Shown: positions 41,061 to 49,950 of the stretch, piece after piece
Numbering within the stretch: position 1 is the stretch's first letter
Layout of the letters: each line of letters opens with the position of its first letter
Source: an uncultured Bacteroidales bacterium
GTDB taxonomy: Bacteria > Bacteroidota > Bacteroidia > Bacteroidales > UBA932
Assembly (NCBI GenBank): GCA_934725015.1
Contig: CAKVAS010000004.1
Location: 1-64,000 of the forward strand
Length of the DNA stretch: 64,000 bases
Direction: 5' to 3'
The notes under the pieces: model-generated
The model's input: the letters and a program-made list of their open reading frames with translations, nothing else
What the model was told of the DNA's origin: nothing
Databases searched by the model: none
Translations under genes and position numbers: made by a program

Positions 41061-42158
41061 CTACCTCGCTCCTTTGCGGCGGTTGCAGTCGCGGCAGAGG
41101 AGCTGGCAGTTGGAGGCTACGGTGCGGCCGCCGTCGCGCCATGGGGTGATGTGGTCGGCTTCCATCTCGCGGATGTCGATGATTTCGCCGTGGCGGAGAC
41201 AGTCGGGGTTCGCGCAATGACCGTTCTGACGCTCATAGACCTCGCGCCTGGTGTTCTCGTCGAAGGCACGGATGTCGAGGTGGCGTTCGTCGTGGTCGAA
41301 GACATATTGATAAATCCCCGACTTCTTTTTGACGTCACTGTCCATCATCAGCCTCTTCACCTCGGATTCGAGTGCTGCCGAATCATAGTTCTCTTCCCCA
41401 TAGCGGTTGTAGAGCCCGCCCCAGTTCACGCCCTTCATCTCCTTTCTGTAGTTCGGGAAGAGGACATTCACCCAGTCTATGACTTTTCTGAAATACAGCC
41501 ACAGCTCGTTTGCGTTGCTGTCGTGCTGGTGCTTCGCCATATAGATTCGGCCGTTTCCCTTTGAAATCCAGTCAAGCGCGGTCTCAAGATAATCCTGTCT
41601 TATCGGTGAACCGGTGAGATACTTGTTCGCCATCCCATATGCCGGACATCCGCTTTTGCTGAAATATTTCTTCGCGTCTGACAGCCACGGACCTGCATAG
41701 ACGGCGTTTAGCAACTCCTGCTCGGTGAGCTTCTCGCCTGCTATGTTGATTGTCTTGAACCAGTCGAGTTTCTCGGAGTCCGTGCCCTCGCAGACATATA
41801 TCATCAGCCTGTAATTCAGGAACTTCTCCTTTTCGTCGTCCGGGAGATTGTGGAAATATTGGAAGTTGAACGCGAAGTCTCCGTTCACATACTGGCATAA
41901 GGATATTGTTCTCTGCTGTCCGTCAATGACTTCGAACCCTCCGTCGTCGCGCACCGCCCAGTACATCACGTTGAGCGGAAACTCCTTGAACACGGTGTCG
42001 ATTACCGCGTTGCGCTGGTTCTCTCCATAGACGAACTCCCGCTGATACGGCGGGCGGATGTCAAGTTTCCCGTCATATCCTACGACACCGTTTTCCGCGT
42101 TGTCCTTGTATCCTGCGGTCAAATCCCTGACTGTCACTTCTTTAAGCTGAATTTTCAT
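41061..42158 (-). CDS. DUF262-HNH endonuclease-like protein
   Basis: The N-terminal DUF262 (ParB-like) domain shows LDIRPPYQREFVYGENQRNA and VIDGQQRTISL. The C-terminal HNH nuclease shows CANPDCLRHG, MEADHITPWRDGGRT and NCQLLCRDCNRRKG. The fusion resembles GmrSD/type IV-like and other DUF262-HNH restriction proteins. The next gene on the same strand, 15 nt upstream, is an EcoRI-type adenine methylase, so the pair looks like a restriction-modification system. The recognition site is unknown. Confidence 0.88.
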   Translation of the reverse strand: MKIQLKEVTVRDLTAGYKDNAENGVVGYDGKLDIRPPYQREFVYGENQRNAVIDTVFKEFPLNVMYWAVRDDGGFEVIDGQQRTISLCQYVNGDFAFNFQYFHNLPDDEKEKFLNYRLMIYVCEGTDSEKLDWFKTINIAGEKLTEQELLNAVYAGPWLSDAKKYFSKSGCPAYGMANKYLTGSPIRQDYLETALDWISKGNGRIYMAKHQHDSNANELWLYFRKVIDWVNVLFPNYRKEMKGVNWGGLYNRYGEENYDSAALESEVKRLMMDSDVKKKSGIYQYVFDHDERHLDIRAFDENTRREVYERQNGHCANPDCLRHGEIIDIREMEADHITPWRDGGRTVASNCQLLCRDCNRRKGAR

Positions 42159-42173
42159 GATTGGTTACTTGTT

Positions 42174-43163
42174 TTATTGTTTTCGGCGGATTAGGATTCT
42201 TTTATACATACCATTCCCATTGACAACTGGTGCATCATACCTTGTATGGGGTTTCTTCAAATTCTCAATCATTCCATCTCCGCCTCTGTCTGTTGTCCAT
42301 AGTATCTCAAATTGTTCTGGATTATATTTATAGAGAAATGTAATAGGAACGCCCATAACCCCATAATAGTCAGAAGGAATTTCATTTGATTTACCGACTT
42401 CTATCGCTTTGTAGTTCTCGTATTCCGGATAATCGTCAGGATTATATGTCTTATATAGAATCAATTCCTCGTGTCTCTTGGCGATGTCAAGATTGGTAAA
42501 CCAAGTTACGCCCGATACTCGTATCATGCCTGCACGGTGGTCGCCGGCTGACGCGATGTCTTCATACTTTGAGTAGAAATGCCCGGCACATCCTTTGAAC
42601 CCGACTCCGAGCCACAATTTATTCTGCTGAATCAGAGGAAATATTTCCTTGTAAGTTATGGCATTCTGATGTCCGACAATCACAAATTTCTTGTCATATT
42701 TAATCAGCTGCGCCACATATTCCCTGAACAGGCTGAACGGAGGATTTGTCACCACGATGTCCGCCTCTTTCAGAAGTTCGATGCACTCGGGGCTGCGGAA
42801 ATCTCCGTCAGAATGCTCAAACTCACGATAGGGAATCTGTTTCGCGTCTTCCACGCTGTTGCACACTGGTGTACCCCCGTATATGGCATAGACGGCGCGG
42901 TCGCACTCGTTCATCGAGAACAGGTCAGGCTCGTTGTTCTTGTAGCAAGTGGTAATCAGGCGCTTGAGTCCGAGGTTATGGAAATTGAGTACGAAATAGA
43001 CGGAGAAATTGCTGACGCGCGGGTCATCGCAGTTGCAGAGCACGGTCTTGCCTCTGAAGTGCTCCTTGTAGTGACGGAGTTCGTTCTCGATGTCCGAGAG
43101 CTGCGTGTAGAACTCGTCCTTTTTCGCACGGTTTGCCGCGTGGAGGCTTTCGTTTCCGGCCAT
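42174..43163 (-). CDS. EcoRI-family adenine-specific DNA methyltransferase
   Basis: The N-terminus MAGNESLHAANRAKKDEFYT is typical of EcoRI-type methylases. The catalytic motif is NPPF (IVVTNPPFSLFREYV), and the SAM region is near GKTVLCNCDDPRVSNF. The C-terminus has GVMGVPITFLYKYNPEQFEI. The family methylates adenine at N6. The frame is open from 43199, but ATG 43163 matches relatives. It is the first gene of the pair with the DUF262-HNH protein and sits behind a structured leader. Confidence 0.9.
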   Translation of the reverse strand: MAGNESLHAANRAKKDEFYTQLSDIENELRHYKEHFRGKTVLCNCDDPRVSNFSVYFVLNFHNLGLKRLITTCYKNNEPDLFSMNECDRAVYAIYGGTPVCNSVEDAKQIPYREFEHSDGDFRSPECIELLKEADIVVTNPPFSLFREYVAQLIKYDKKFVIVGHQNAITYKEIFPLIQQNKLWLGVGFKGCAGHFYSKYEDIASAGDHRAGMIRVSGVTWFTNLDIAKRHEELILYKTYNPDDYPEYENYKAIEVGKSNEIPSDYYGVMGVPITFLYKYNPEQFEILWTTDRGGDGMIENLKKPHTRYDAPVVNGNGMYKRILIRRKQ

Positions 43164-43252
43164 AGTGAATGACAGTGGTTTTAATGGCATGACTATCATT
43201 CACTTGCCGCGACAGACAAAAAGATTTTTCCGTCACGACTTGACGCAACAAA

Positions 43253-43456
43253 AAGGTGTGAGCTTCTTATTGCGTTCTGCTGGGTAGCCTCGCAAGCAAA
43301 CCCTTTAACCCCATAAGTCACTCACACCCGAAGTCGGGCGCGAGCATTCTACTATTGGGGTTGGAGGCTCACTTACGTGGTTCTCCTGCTCATTATTTCG
43401 GCGATTATTTGCTTTGAAAGTTTGCGAGGCTTTAGCAGAACGCGAAATAATAGCAA
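43253..43456 (-). ncRNA. Large stem-forming RNA candidate, possibly 6S-like
   Basis: GCGTTCTGCT plus GCCTCGCAA (from about 43270) pair over ~23 nt with TTTGCGAGGC plus AGCAGAACGC (to about 43444). They enclose ~115 nt with smaller helices (CCCG/CGGG, and AACCCC with GGGGTT). On the minus strand GGTGTGAG pairs with CTCACACC, followed by TTTTTG at about 43248-43253, like a terminator. A long closed hairpin with an internal bubble and ~190-nt size recalls 6S RNA. A long leader of the methylase gene is the alternative. Confidence 0.42.
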
Positions 43457-43480
43457 TGCTGCGTTATTTTAATATGTCTT

Positions 43481-43526
43481 GTCAAACCGACCGCTTGCCT
43501 TCGGTCGGTTGACGGCAGCAAAGTTA
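43481..43526 (-). promoter_or_regulatory. Palindrome and -7 element upstream of the structured RNA/methylase
   Basis: Minus-strand TAACTTTG (43519-43526) lies beside an inverted repeat, GTCAAACCGACCG (43481-43493) with CGGTCGGTTGAC (43502-43513). A transcript starting near 43512 would begin with this hairpin and then run through the structured region into the methylase gene. Confidence 0.5.
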
Positions 43527-43598
43527 GAAAATATTGATGAAATAGAAAATACTACGGATTTTGTTGCAACATATTTCGATAAAAACAAAACATTGTTA

Positions 43599-43606
43599 TA
43601 ACTTTG
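43599..43606 (+). promoter_or_regulatory. -7 element at the antitoxin gene
   Basis: TAACTTTG ends only 4 nt before ATG 43611, with a TTTC-like -33 box at 43574. As at uvrA, this would give a leaderless mRNA. Confidence 0.45.
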
Positions 43607-43610
43607 TGGC

Positions 43611-43904
43611 ATGACAACGAACGCTACAATATTAAGAATCGGCAACAGCAGCGGAATCATAATCCCGTCGGCTATTATGAAGTCCCTTTCACTTTCTGTG
43701 CGGGATAAAATCAGCATCTGTGAAGAGAATGGGAAAATCACATTGCGTAAACTGCCTGAGAATAAGGCTGAAACGCCATTCTCTGCACTGGACGCATGGT
43801 GTGACGAGAATGGGTATGGAGGAGAGGATTCTCTGGATGAGGCATTGGAATATGTTTCCGGAATAAGGGCAGACAGGAACAATAAGGAAATTCCGCAATG
43901 GTAA
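43611..43904 (+). CDS. AbrB/MazE-type antitoxin
   Basis: The swapped-hairpin DNA-binding fold shows TILRIGNSSGIIIPSAIMKS and VRDKISICEENGKITLRKL. The C-terminal half is acidic and probably wraps the toxin. At 97 residues it is normal for the family. It overlaps the PIN toxin gene by 7 nt. Confidence 0.88.
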   Translation: MTTNATILRIGNSSGIIIPSAIMKSLSLSVRDKISICEENGKITLRKLPENKAETPFSALDAWCDENGYGGEDSLDEALEYVSGIRADRNNKEIPQW

Positions 43905-44326
43905 AGAAAGCGAAGAAATATCTGATAGACTCGGACATTCTTATTGCACTGCTTCGTGACAGGGATGGTAAGACTGGTCTTCGGCAAAAGGCTCTTGATG
44001 TCGGCCTGCAAAACTGCTATGTGAGTTCTATTTCGCTTGCGGAATTGTCTTCGGTTGCGTATAGAATGGCTTCGGAGCGTGGATTGTTTGAAGTCGAGTT
44101 CGTGAAAGGCATATTCAACATCCATCCGTTCGGACTCAAGGAATCTGCCGATGTAGAATGTTTCGGAAGGAACAGGGCATTGCTGTATGGAGCAGGTATC
44201 CCGATAGATGATATGAATCTTCTAATCGGATCTTCCGCTCTCGCCGGCGATTTTATAATGGTGACGCACAACACACGCCACTTTTCCCACATTCCGCATC
44301 TGAAAATAGAGGACTGGCTGAAATGA
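43898..44326 (+). CDS. PIN-domain toxin (VapC-like)
   Basis: A PIN ribonuclease with conserved acidic residues in YLIDSDILIALL, SISLAELSSVAYRM, and IPIDDMNLLIGSSAL. The last conserved Asp/Asn region lies in FIMVTHNTRHFSHIP. It probably cleaves RNA and is neutralised by the AbrB-type protein encoded just upstream. Confidence 0.9.
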   Translation: MVKKAKKYLIDSDILIALLRDRDGKTGLRQKALDVGLQNCYVSSISLAELSSVAYRMASERGLFEVEFVKGIFNIHPFGLKESADVECFGRNRALLYGAGIPIDDMNLLIGSSALAGDFIMVTHNTRHFSHIPHLKIEDWLK

Positions 44327-44363
44327 ATAAATTTTACAAACCCTTCAAGAGAATCATTTAGTT

Positions 44364-44936
44364 ATGACAGCGATTCAGATAGTTTCATTGGGGCTTCTGG
44401 CCTTGTTTTATGCGGTTTATCTCGGGAAGATGATTGCGCAGCGGAGGCGGGGGATAAGGACGGACGTGCTCGGCGCGGCGGGGAAGCCGAAGAGGGAGAG
44501 GGCGATTGAAGTTATGCTTAAAGTGATGACCTACAGCACTGTGACCGTTGAGGTGGGGAGCATTGTCTGGGGGCGCTCGTTCCTGCCGGAGGCCTGCGCA
44601 TGGTGCGGAGTGGCGGTGACTGCCGCCGGAGTGGCTTTCTTTGTCGCCGCAGTGCTGACGATGAGGGACAGCTGGAGGGCAGGGATATCACCGGAGGAAA
44701 AGACGGAGCTTGTGACAGGCGGAGTCTATGGAATAAGCCGCAACCCGGCATTCGTCGGCTTCGACCTCACCTACATCGGGATCTGCCTCTCGTTCGCCAA
44801 TGCCCTCAACATCGCATTCGCGCTCGTGACTATGATTCTCTTCCACCTTCAGATTCTACAGGAAGAAAAGTTCCTCCTTTCCCGCAGGGACATTGACTAT
44901 GCCTCCTATATGCACCGCGTGAGGCGTTATCTGTAG
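44364..44936 (+). CDS. Isoprenylcysteine carboxyl methyltransferase-like membrane protein
   Basis: About five hydrophobic segments. The C-terminal motif LVTGGVYGISRNPAFVGFDL and the final EEKFLLSRRDIDYASYMHRV are typical of the ICMT/phospholipid methyltransferase superfamily, which binds SAM at the membrane. Bacterial substrates are mostly unknown. It marks the right border of the accessory island. Confidence 0.85.
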   Translation: MTAIQIVSLGLLALFYAVYLGKMIAQRRRGIRTDVLGAAGKPKRERAIEVMLKVMTYSTVTVEVGSIVWGRSFLPEACAWCGVAVTAAGVAFFVAAVLTMRDSWRAGISPEEKTELVTGGVYGISRNPAFVGFDLTYIGICLSFANALNIAFALVTMILFHLQILQEEKFLLSRRDIDYASYMHRVRRYL

Positions 44937-45008
44937 GCTGCTCGGATTAAATAAAACTGTATTAAACAAAATTATATTAAATAAAATTGTTTAATCTGTC
45001 GTGTCTGC

Positions 45009-46385
45009 CTAATCCTGGCGGGTGATGCAGGCGCCGAGGGCGTTGAGGCGGAGGTCGATGTCTTCGTAGCCTCGGTCAATCTGCTCGATGTTGGATATGA
45101 CGCTGGTGCCCTTGGCGGACATCGCCGCGATGAGGAGGGCTATGCCGGCGCGGATGTCGGGGGAGAGCATATTGCCGGCCTTGAGGCTGATGCGGTGGTC
45201 GTGGCCTATGACGACGGCGCGGTGAGGGTCGCAGAGGATAATCTGCGCGCCCATGTCAATCAGCTTATCGACAAAGAAGAGACGGCTCTCGAACATCTTC
45301 TGGTGAATCAGCACGCTGCCCTTGCACTGTGTCGCCACCACGAGCATCACCGAGAGAAGGTCCGGGGTGAGGCCCGGCCACGGCGCGTCGGCGACGGTGA
45401 GGATTGATCCGTCGAGGAAGGACTCGATTTCGTAGCTTTCCTGCTCCGGGACGAAGATGTCGTCGCCCCTCTGTTCCAGCTTTATGCCGAGACGGCGGAA
45501 GCACTCAGGGATTATTCCGAGATTTTCGTATGACACGTTCTTGATTGTAATCGAGCTGCGGTTCATGGCCGCCATGCCGATGAATGAACCCACCTCAATC
45601 ATGTCGGGGAGTATCGTGTGCTCCGCGCCGTGAAGCTCGCTGACTCCGTTGATTGTCAGAAGGTTCGAGCCTATTCCGGTTATGTCTGCGCCCATCGCCG
45701 TGAGCATCTTGGAGAGCTGCTGGACATACGGCTCGCAGGCGGCGTTGTAGATGGTTGTCCTGCCTTTCGCGAGCGTCGCCGCCATCAGGATGTTTGCCGT
45801 TCCCGTGACTGAGGCCTCGTCGAGGAGCATATATGCGCCCCTGAGGAAGCTGCCGTCCCCGTTTGCGGAAGCTCCGGCGTCTGAACTCGCCTTGTCGGAA
45901 TTTCCTGTACTGGAATCCTTGCACGAGAGGTAGAATGCGCGGAGCTTTGAGTCGTAGGTGAGTTCCGCCCCGAGGTTAATCATGCCCTGAATGTGCGTAT
46001 CGACCCTTCGGCGTCCGATTTTGTCGCCGCCCGGCTTAGGGAAATATGCGTGTCCGAACCTTGCTAAAAGGGGACCGACAACCATCACCGAACCTCTCAG
46101 GCGCGCGCATTTCCTCACGAACTCCTCGCTGCTGATGTAGCTTTCGTCGAGGTTGTCCGCCTTGAAGGTATAGACCCCCTTTTCGAGCCTGTGAATTTCC
46201 ACGCCCATGTCCTGCAGCAGCAGAATCAGGTTCTTCACGTCCAGAATCTCCGGAACGTTGCTGATTTTCACCTCCTCTTTTGTAAGGAGCACCGCGCTTA
46301 TGACTTCAAGCGCCTCGTTCTTAGCTCCCTGCGGCATGATGGTTCCGCTTAATTTGTGGCCTCCTTCAATTACAAACGAACTCAT
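45009..46385 (-). CDS. murA: UDP-N-acetylglucosamine 1-carboxyvinyltransferase with Asp in the catalytic loop
   Basis: First committed step of peptidoglycan synthesis. It begins SSFVIEGGHKLSGTIMPQGA and retains KNEALEVISAVLLT. The mobile loop reads PGGDKIGRRRVDTH. In most bacteria the position of this Asp is the Cys that fosfomycin alkylates. A Ser/Gly-rich insertion (DSSTGNSDKASSDAGASANG) lies near residue 165-190. The frame is open to 46499; ATG 46385 gives the family N-terminus. Confidence 0.94.
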   Translation of the reverse strand: MSSFVIEGGHKLSGTIMPQGAKNEALEVISAVLLTKEEVKISNVPEILDVKNLILLLQDMGVEIHRLEKGVYTFKADNLDESYISSEEFVRKCARLRGSVMVVGPLLARFGHAYFPKPGGDKIGRRRVDTHIQGMINLGAELTYDSKLRAFYLSCKDSSTGNSDKASSDAGASANGDGSFLRGAYMLLDEASVTGTANILMAATLAKGRTTIYNAACEPYVQQLSKMLTAMGADITGIGSNLLTINGVSELHGAEHTILPDMIEVGSFIGMAAMNRSSITIKNVSYENLGIIPECFRRLGIKLEQRGDDIFVPEQESYEIESFLDGSILTVADAPWPGLTPDLLSVMLVVATQCKGSVLIHQKMFESRLFFVDKLIDMGAQIILCDPHRAVVIGHDHRISLKAGNMLSPDIRAGIALLIAAMSAKGTSVISNIEQIDRGYEDIDLRLNALGACITRQD

Positions 46386-46627
46386 ATTATGAAAAAATTT
46401 TTTGAAACATATCGGCTCGCTGAGGTTACGATATGAAACCATTTTCGCCGATAGTATTTCACTCGGATGCAAATTTAACGAAATTATATTACAAGACAAC
46501 GGATTGGACGGGAATTGTCAGCGCCTCAATATTTTGAAAATAGAAAAATTTGTGCTAATTTTCCATGCTTTTTGCGCTGTGACCGGCATTTTGCGGCGTA
46601 TGAGAGAGTAAATGCAATGAGTGGAAA

Positions 46628-49600
46628 ATGAGAAGAATCCTTTATATTATAGCGTTGGTATTTCTGGCCTTAGTGCTCGGATTTGAGGCTTTCGCGCAGA
46701 CTCGGACGGTAAGCGGGACGGTGAAGGACAGCGATGGCGTGCCTATGCCGGGCGTGAGCGTGATGCTCGGGAGCGACGGCAAGGTGGGCGCGGTGACTGA
46801 CATTGACGGAAAGTGGACTCTCGGCATCTCCGGGAAGTCGCCTGTGATTGTGTTCTCGTTCCTCGGAATGGAGACGCGGGAGGTGAAAGTGACTGATGGA
46901 CAGAAGGTTATCAATGTGACTATGAAGGAAGCCGGGACTATGCTCGACCAGGTGGTGATTACCGGCTACACCCAGACTTCGACCAAGAAAATGACGGGTT
47001 CAGTAGAGGTGCTTACGACCAAGGACCTGATTGACAAACCGCAGTCGTCCATTGACGCGATGCTTCAGGGACAGCTTGCCGGAGTCAGCGTCACCGCCAC
47101 TTCGGGACAGCCGGGCCGCAGCCAGGAAATCCGCATCAGAGGCCAGGCGACGCTCACCGGAGACCAGAGCCCTCTGTGGGTGGTCGATGGCGTGCCTCTT
47201 CAGGGCGAGATGCCGAACGTCTCCGACAGCCAGCTCAAGACAGGCGGACTGGAAGATTTCCTCATCAACGGAGTCGGCGACATAAATCCGAATGACATCG
47301 AAAACATATCCATACTCAAGGATGCTTCCGCTGCGGCCATTTACGGCTCGCGCGCGGCCAACGGAGTCATCGTCGTCACCACCAAGCGCGGCTCTGACGG
47401 CCCTATGCACGTGAACTACTCCGGGAATGTGTCCGTCACGTTCCGTCCGCAGAGGGATGCCGCGCTGATGAACTCGGCCGAGAAGATTGACTGGGAGCAG
47501 GAGCTCTGGGACGAGTTCTCCGCGGAGCGCTTTGGGGTGGGCAGGACATATCCTGTCGTCGGAATCGTCGGTATGGTGCGCTCGGGCTACGGGAAGTACG
47601 CCGCGATGGCAGGGGACAAGGATGCGCAGGACAAGTATCTTGAAGGGCTGAAGTCCCGCTCGACCAACTGGTTCGACGAGATTTTCCGCAACTCCGTATC
47701 CACCAACCACCACCTTAACATAAGCGGCGGTTCCAAGAAATACAACTACTATGTCGGACTGGGCTACACCCACGACGCCGGACTTCTTATCAGGGACGAC
47801 TACAACCGCTACAACCTCAAGTCCAACTTCACCTTCACCCCGAACCGCATTCTGAAGCTCGACCTCGGACTTGACATATCCCGTCAGGAATCGAAGGCAC
47901 CGAACCTCAGCGACGTCGATCCTTTCAGCTACGCATATTACGCGAACCCATACGAGTATTCCTACAACGAGGACGGCTCCTACCGCCCTGACGAGACATG
48001 GCAGGTGCTGAACCAGGCGAACGGAAGCTCCGTCCTGCCGGTCTATAACAAGGGCTACAACATAATGCGCGAGCTGAACGAGACTTCGAGCAAGACCGGC
48101 AACTGGGCGAACACCGCACGCGCCGGGGCTGAGGTCAAGTTCCTTGAACAGCTCAAGTTCGTGGGACTGCTGTCCTATTCCTTCGCGAACAACCGCACGG
48201 AGAAAATCAATCCCAAGAACACCTACGCCGCATGGAGCGAGATGCTGGACTACGACAAGTCCTTCAACTCTAACCTGTGCTACGGTTCCATAATCCAGAA
48301 TTCCCTCACGCGCAACTCCTTCATCGCACGTGGCCATCTTGCCTATAATCAGGAATTTGCAGGCGGTGCACACGCCCTGTCGGTGATTGCCGGCGCCGAG
48401 GTCAGGGGAGAGAACTCCAACACCCTCTACGCGAAGAGGCTGAACTACGACTCCAACACCCAGACCACATCCATGCCGCAGCCTCCAACGGGCAAGAACC
48501 AGCTTGAGTCGTGGCTCCGCGAGGTCGAGCAGCTGAGCGGAGAGTACTGGTCTAAGAGCCGCTATGCCTCGTTCTATGCCTCAGGAGACTATTTTCTGCT
48601 GACCCGCTACATCCTCAACTTCTCCTTCCGCACCGACGGCAGCTCCTACTTCGGAAGCAGGAAGCAGTTCAACCCGACATGGTCGGTCGGCGCGGCATGG
48701 CACATCCAGCAGGAAAAGTGGATGCAGTGGGCCTCGCGCTGGCTCGACAGGCTGATTATTCGCGCCGCGACGGGCTTCACGGGCAACATCAACAACGGCG
48801 TGGCTCCGCAGCTCGTGATGAGCTACTGGCAGCAGCAGTACAGGAAATACGGCGGTGAGTCGCTTGACATCGCCACCTTCTCCGGCACTCCGAACCCGAA
48901 CCTCGGATGGGAAAAGACTCAGGACTACAAGCTCTCCCTCGAATGGGGGCTCTTCGGCGAGAGGCTTTCCGGCGTGGTCGAGGGCTACAGGAGGGTCAGC
49001 ACCGATGTCGTGGTCAGCTCCCGCATCCCGAGCATAACCGGCTACACCTACCAGAAGTACAACTCCGCCGACATTTCGAACAGCGGCGTGGAATTCACTC
49101 TCAACGGCCGGATTCTCGACACGCGGGACTGGAAGATAAACGCTTCCGTGAACTTCTCCTACAACTACAACATCGTCACCCGCTACGACAGCGTCGATAA
49201 GATGACCTCATCCACCCGCTACTGGGTGGGCTATCCGGTCAATGCCCTCTTCATCGGGAAGCTCGACGGGCTGAACTCCGAGGGGCTCTACAAGTTCGCG
49301 CTCCGTCCGGACGCCGAAATCACCAAGCTCTCCGACTACCAGAACGCGGACAACTACCGCTTCTATCTCGGCACGAGCACCGCGCCGTACACCGGAGGAT
49401 TCAACCTCAGCGTCGCGTGGAAGGGGTTGAGCCTCAGCTGCTTCGCCGCCTATTCGGCGGGAGCGAAGACTTTTGAGAACCCTGCCGTCCCGGGCTCCTA
49501 CGGCTCGATTACAAGGACCGGTGCCGACCCCGAGCGTCCGCAGACGATTTACAGCGACCTCTACACCAACCATTTCAACGTGCGCCGCGACCGCACCGAC

Positions 49601-49936
49601 CGCTGGACCGAGACCAACAGGAACGCGAAATATCCGCGAATCTATGACGCCTACGGCGAGTCCTACAATTTCGACCGCGACAACCCGTTTGCCGGCGACA
49701 TCATCCGCGGTGCCTATGTGAAGGACAACTCCTATCTGAGAATAAAGAACATAATCCTGTCTTACTCGCTGCCTCAGTCAGTCGTGAAGAAGATGAAGAT
49801 GACCTCGTTCCGAATGAACCTTTCGCTGAACAATTTCTTCACGTTCACGGACTATGACGGACTCGACCCCGAGACGCCGGGCGCTGTCTATCCTGTGAGC
49901 CGCAGCGCCACATTCGGACTTGTGATAGGATTCTAA
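46628..49936 (+). CDS. SusC/RagA-family TonB-linked outer-membrane transporter
   Basis: The signal peptide (MRRILYIIALVFLALVLGFE...AFAQ) is followed by a CarboxypepD-like domain (TVSGTVKDSDGVPMPGVSV). The TonB-box region AGTMLDQVVITGYTQ and the plug (SIDAMLQGQLAGVSV, IYGSRAANGVIVVTTKRG) follow. A long beta-barrel ends in SRSATFGLVIGF, the C-terminal Phe signature. With SusD it should import an oligomeric nutrient. No glycoside hydrolase or sensor lies next to it, so the substrate is unknown. Confidence 0.95.
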   Translation: MRRILYIIALVFLALVLGFEAFAQTRTVSGTVKDSDGVPMPGVSVMLGSDGKVGAVTDIDGKWTLGISGKSPVIVFSFLGMETREVKVTDGQKVINVTMKEAGTMLDQVVITGYTQTSTKKMTGSVEVLTTKDLIDKPQSSIDAMLQGQLAGVSVTATSGQPGRSQEIRIRGQATLTGDQSPLWVVDGVPLQGEMPNVSDSQLKTGGLEDFLINGVGDINPNDIENISILKDASAAAIYGSRAANGVIVVTTKRGSDGPMHVNYSGNVSVTFRPQRDAALMNSAEKIDWEQELWDEFSAERFGVGRTYPVVGIVGMVRSGYGKYAAMAGDKDAQDKYLEGLKSRSTNWFDEIFRNSVSTNHHLNISGGSKKYNYYVGLGYTHDAGLLIRDDYNRYNLKSNFTFTPNRILKLDLGLDISRQESKAPNLSDVDPFSYAYYANPYEYSYNEDGSYRPDETWQVLNQANGSSVLPVYNKGYNIMRELNETSSKTGNWANTARAGAEVKFLEQLKFVGLLSYSFANNRTEKINPKNTYAAWSEMLDYDKSFNSNLCYGSIIQNSLTRNSFIARGHLAYNQEFAGGAHALSVIAGAEVRGENSNTLYAKRLNYDSNTQTTSMPQPPTGKNQLESWLREVEQLSGEYWSKSRYASFYASGDYFLLTRYILNFSFRTDGSSYFGSRKQFNPTWSVGAAWHIQQEKWMQWASRWLDRLIIRAATGFTGNINNGVAPQLVMSYWQQQYRKYGGESLDIATFSGTPNPNLGWEKTQDYKLSLEWGLFGERLSGVVEGYRRVSTDVVVSSRIPSITGYTYQKYNSADISNSGVEFTLNGRILDTRDWKINASVNFSYNYNIVTRYDSVDKMTSSTRYWVGYPVNALFIGKLDGLNSEGLYKFALRPDAEITKLSDYQNADNYRFYLGTSTAPYTGGFNLSVAWKGLSLSCFAAYSAGAKTFENPAVPGSYGSITRTGADPERPQTIYSDLYTNHFNVRRDRTDRWTETNRNAKYPRIYDAYGESYNFDRDNPFAGDIIRGAYVKDNSYLRIKNIILSYSLPQSVVKKMKMTSFRMNLSLNNFFTFTDYDGLDPETPGAVYPVSRSATFGLVIGF

Positions 49937-49950
49937 AGTATTGTGTGACA

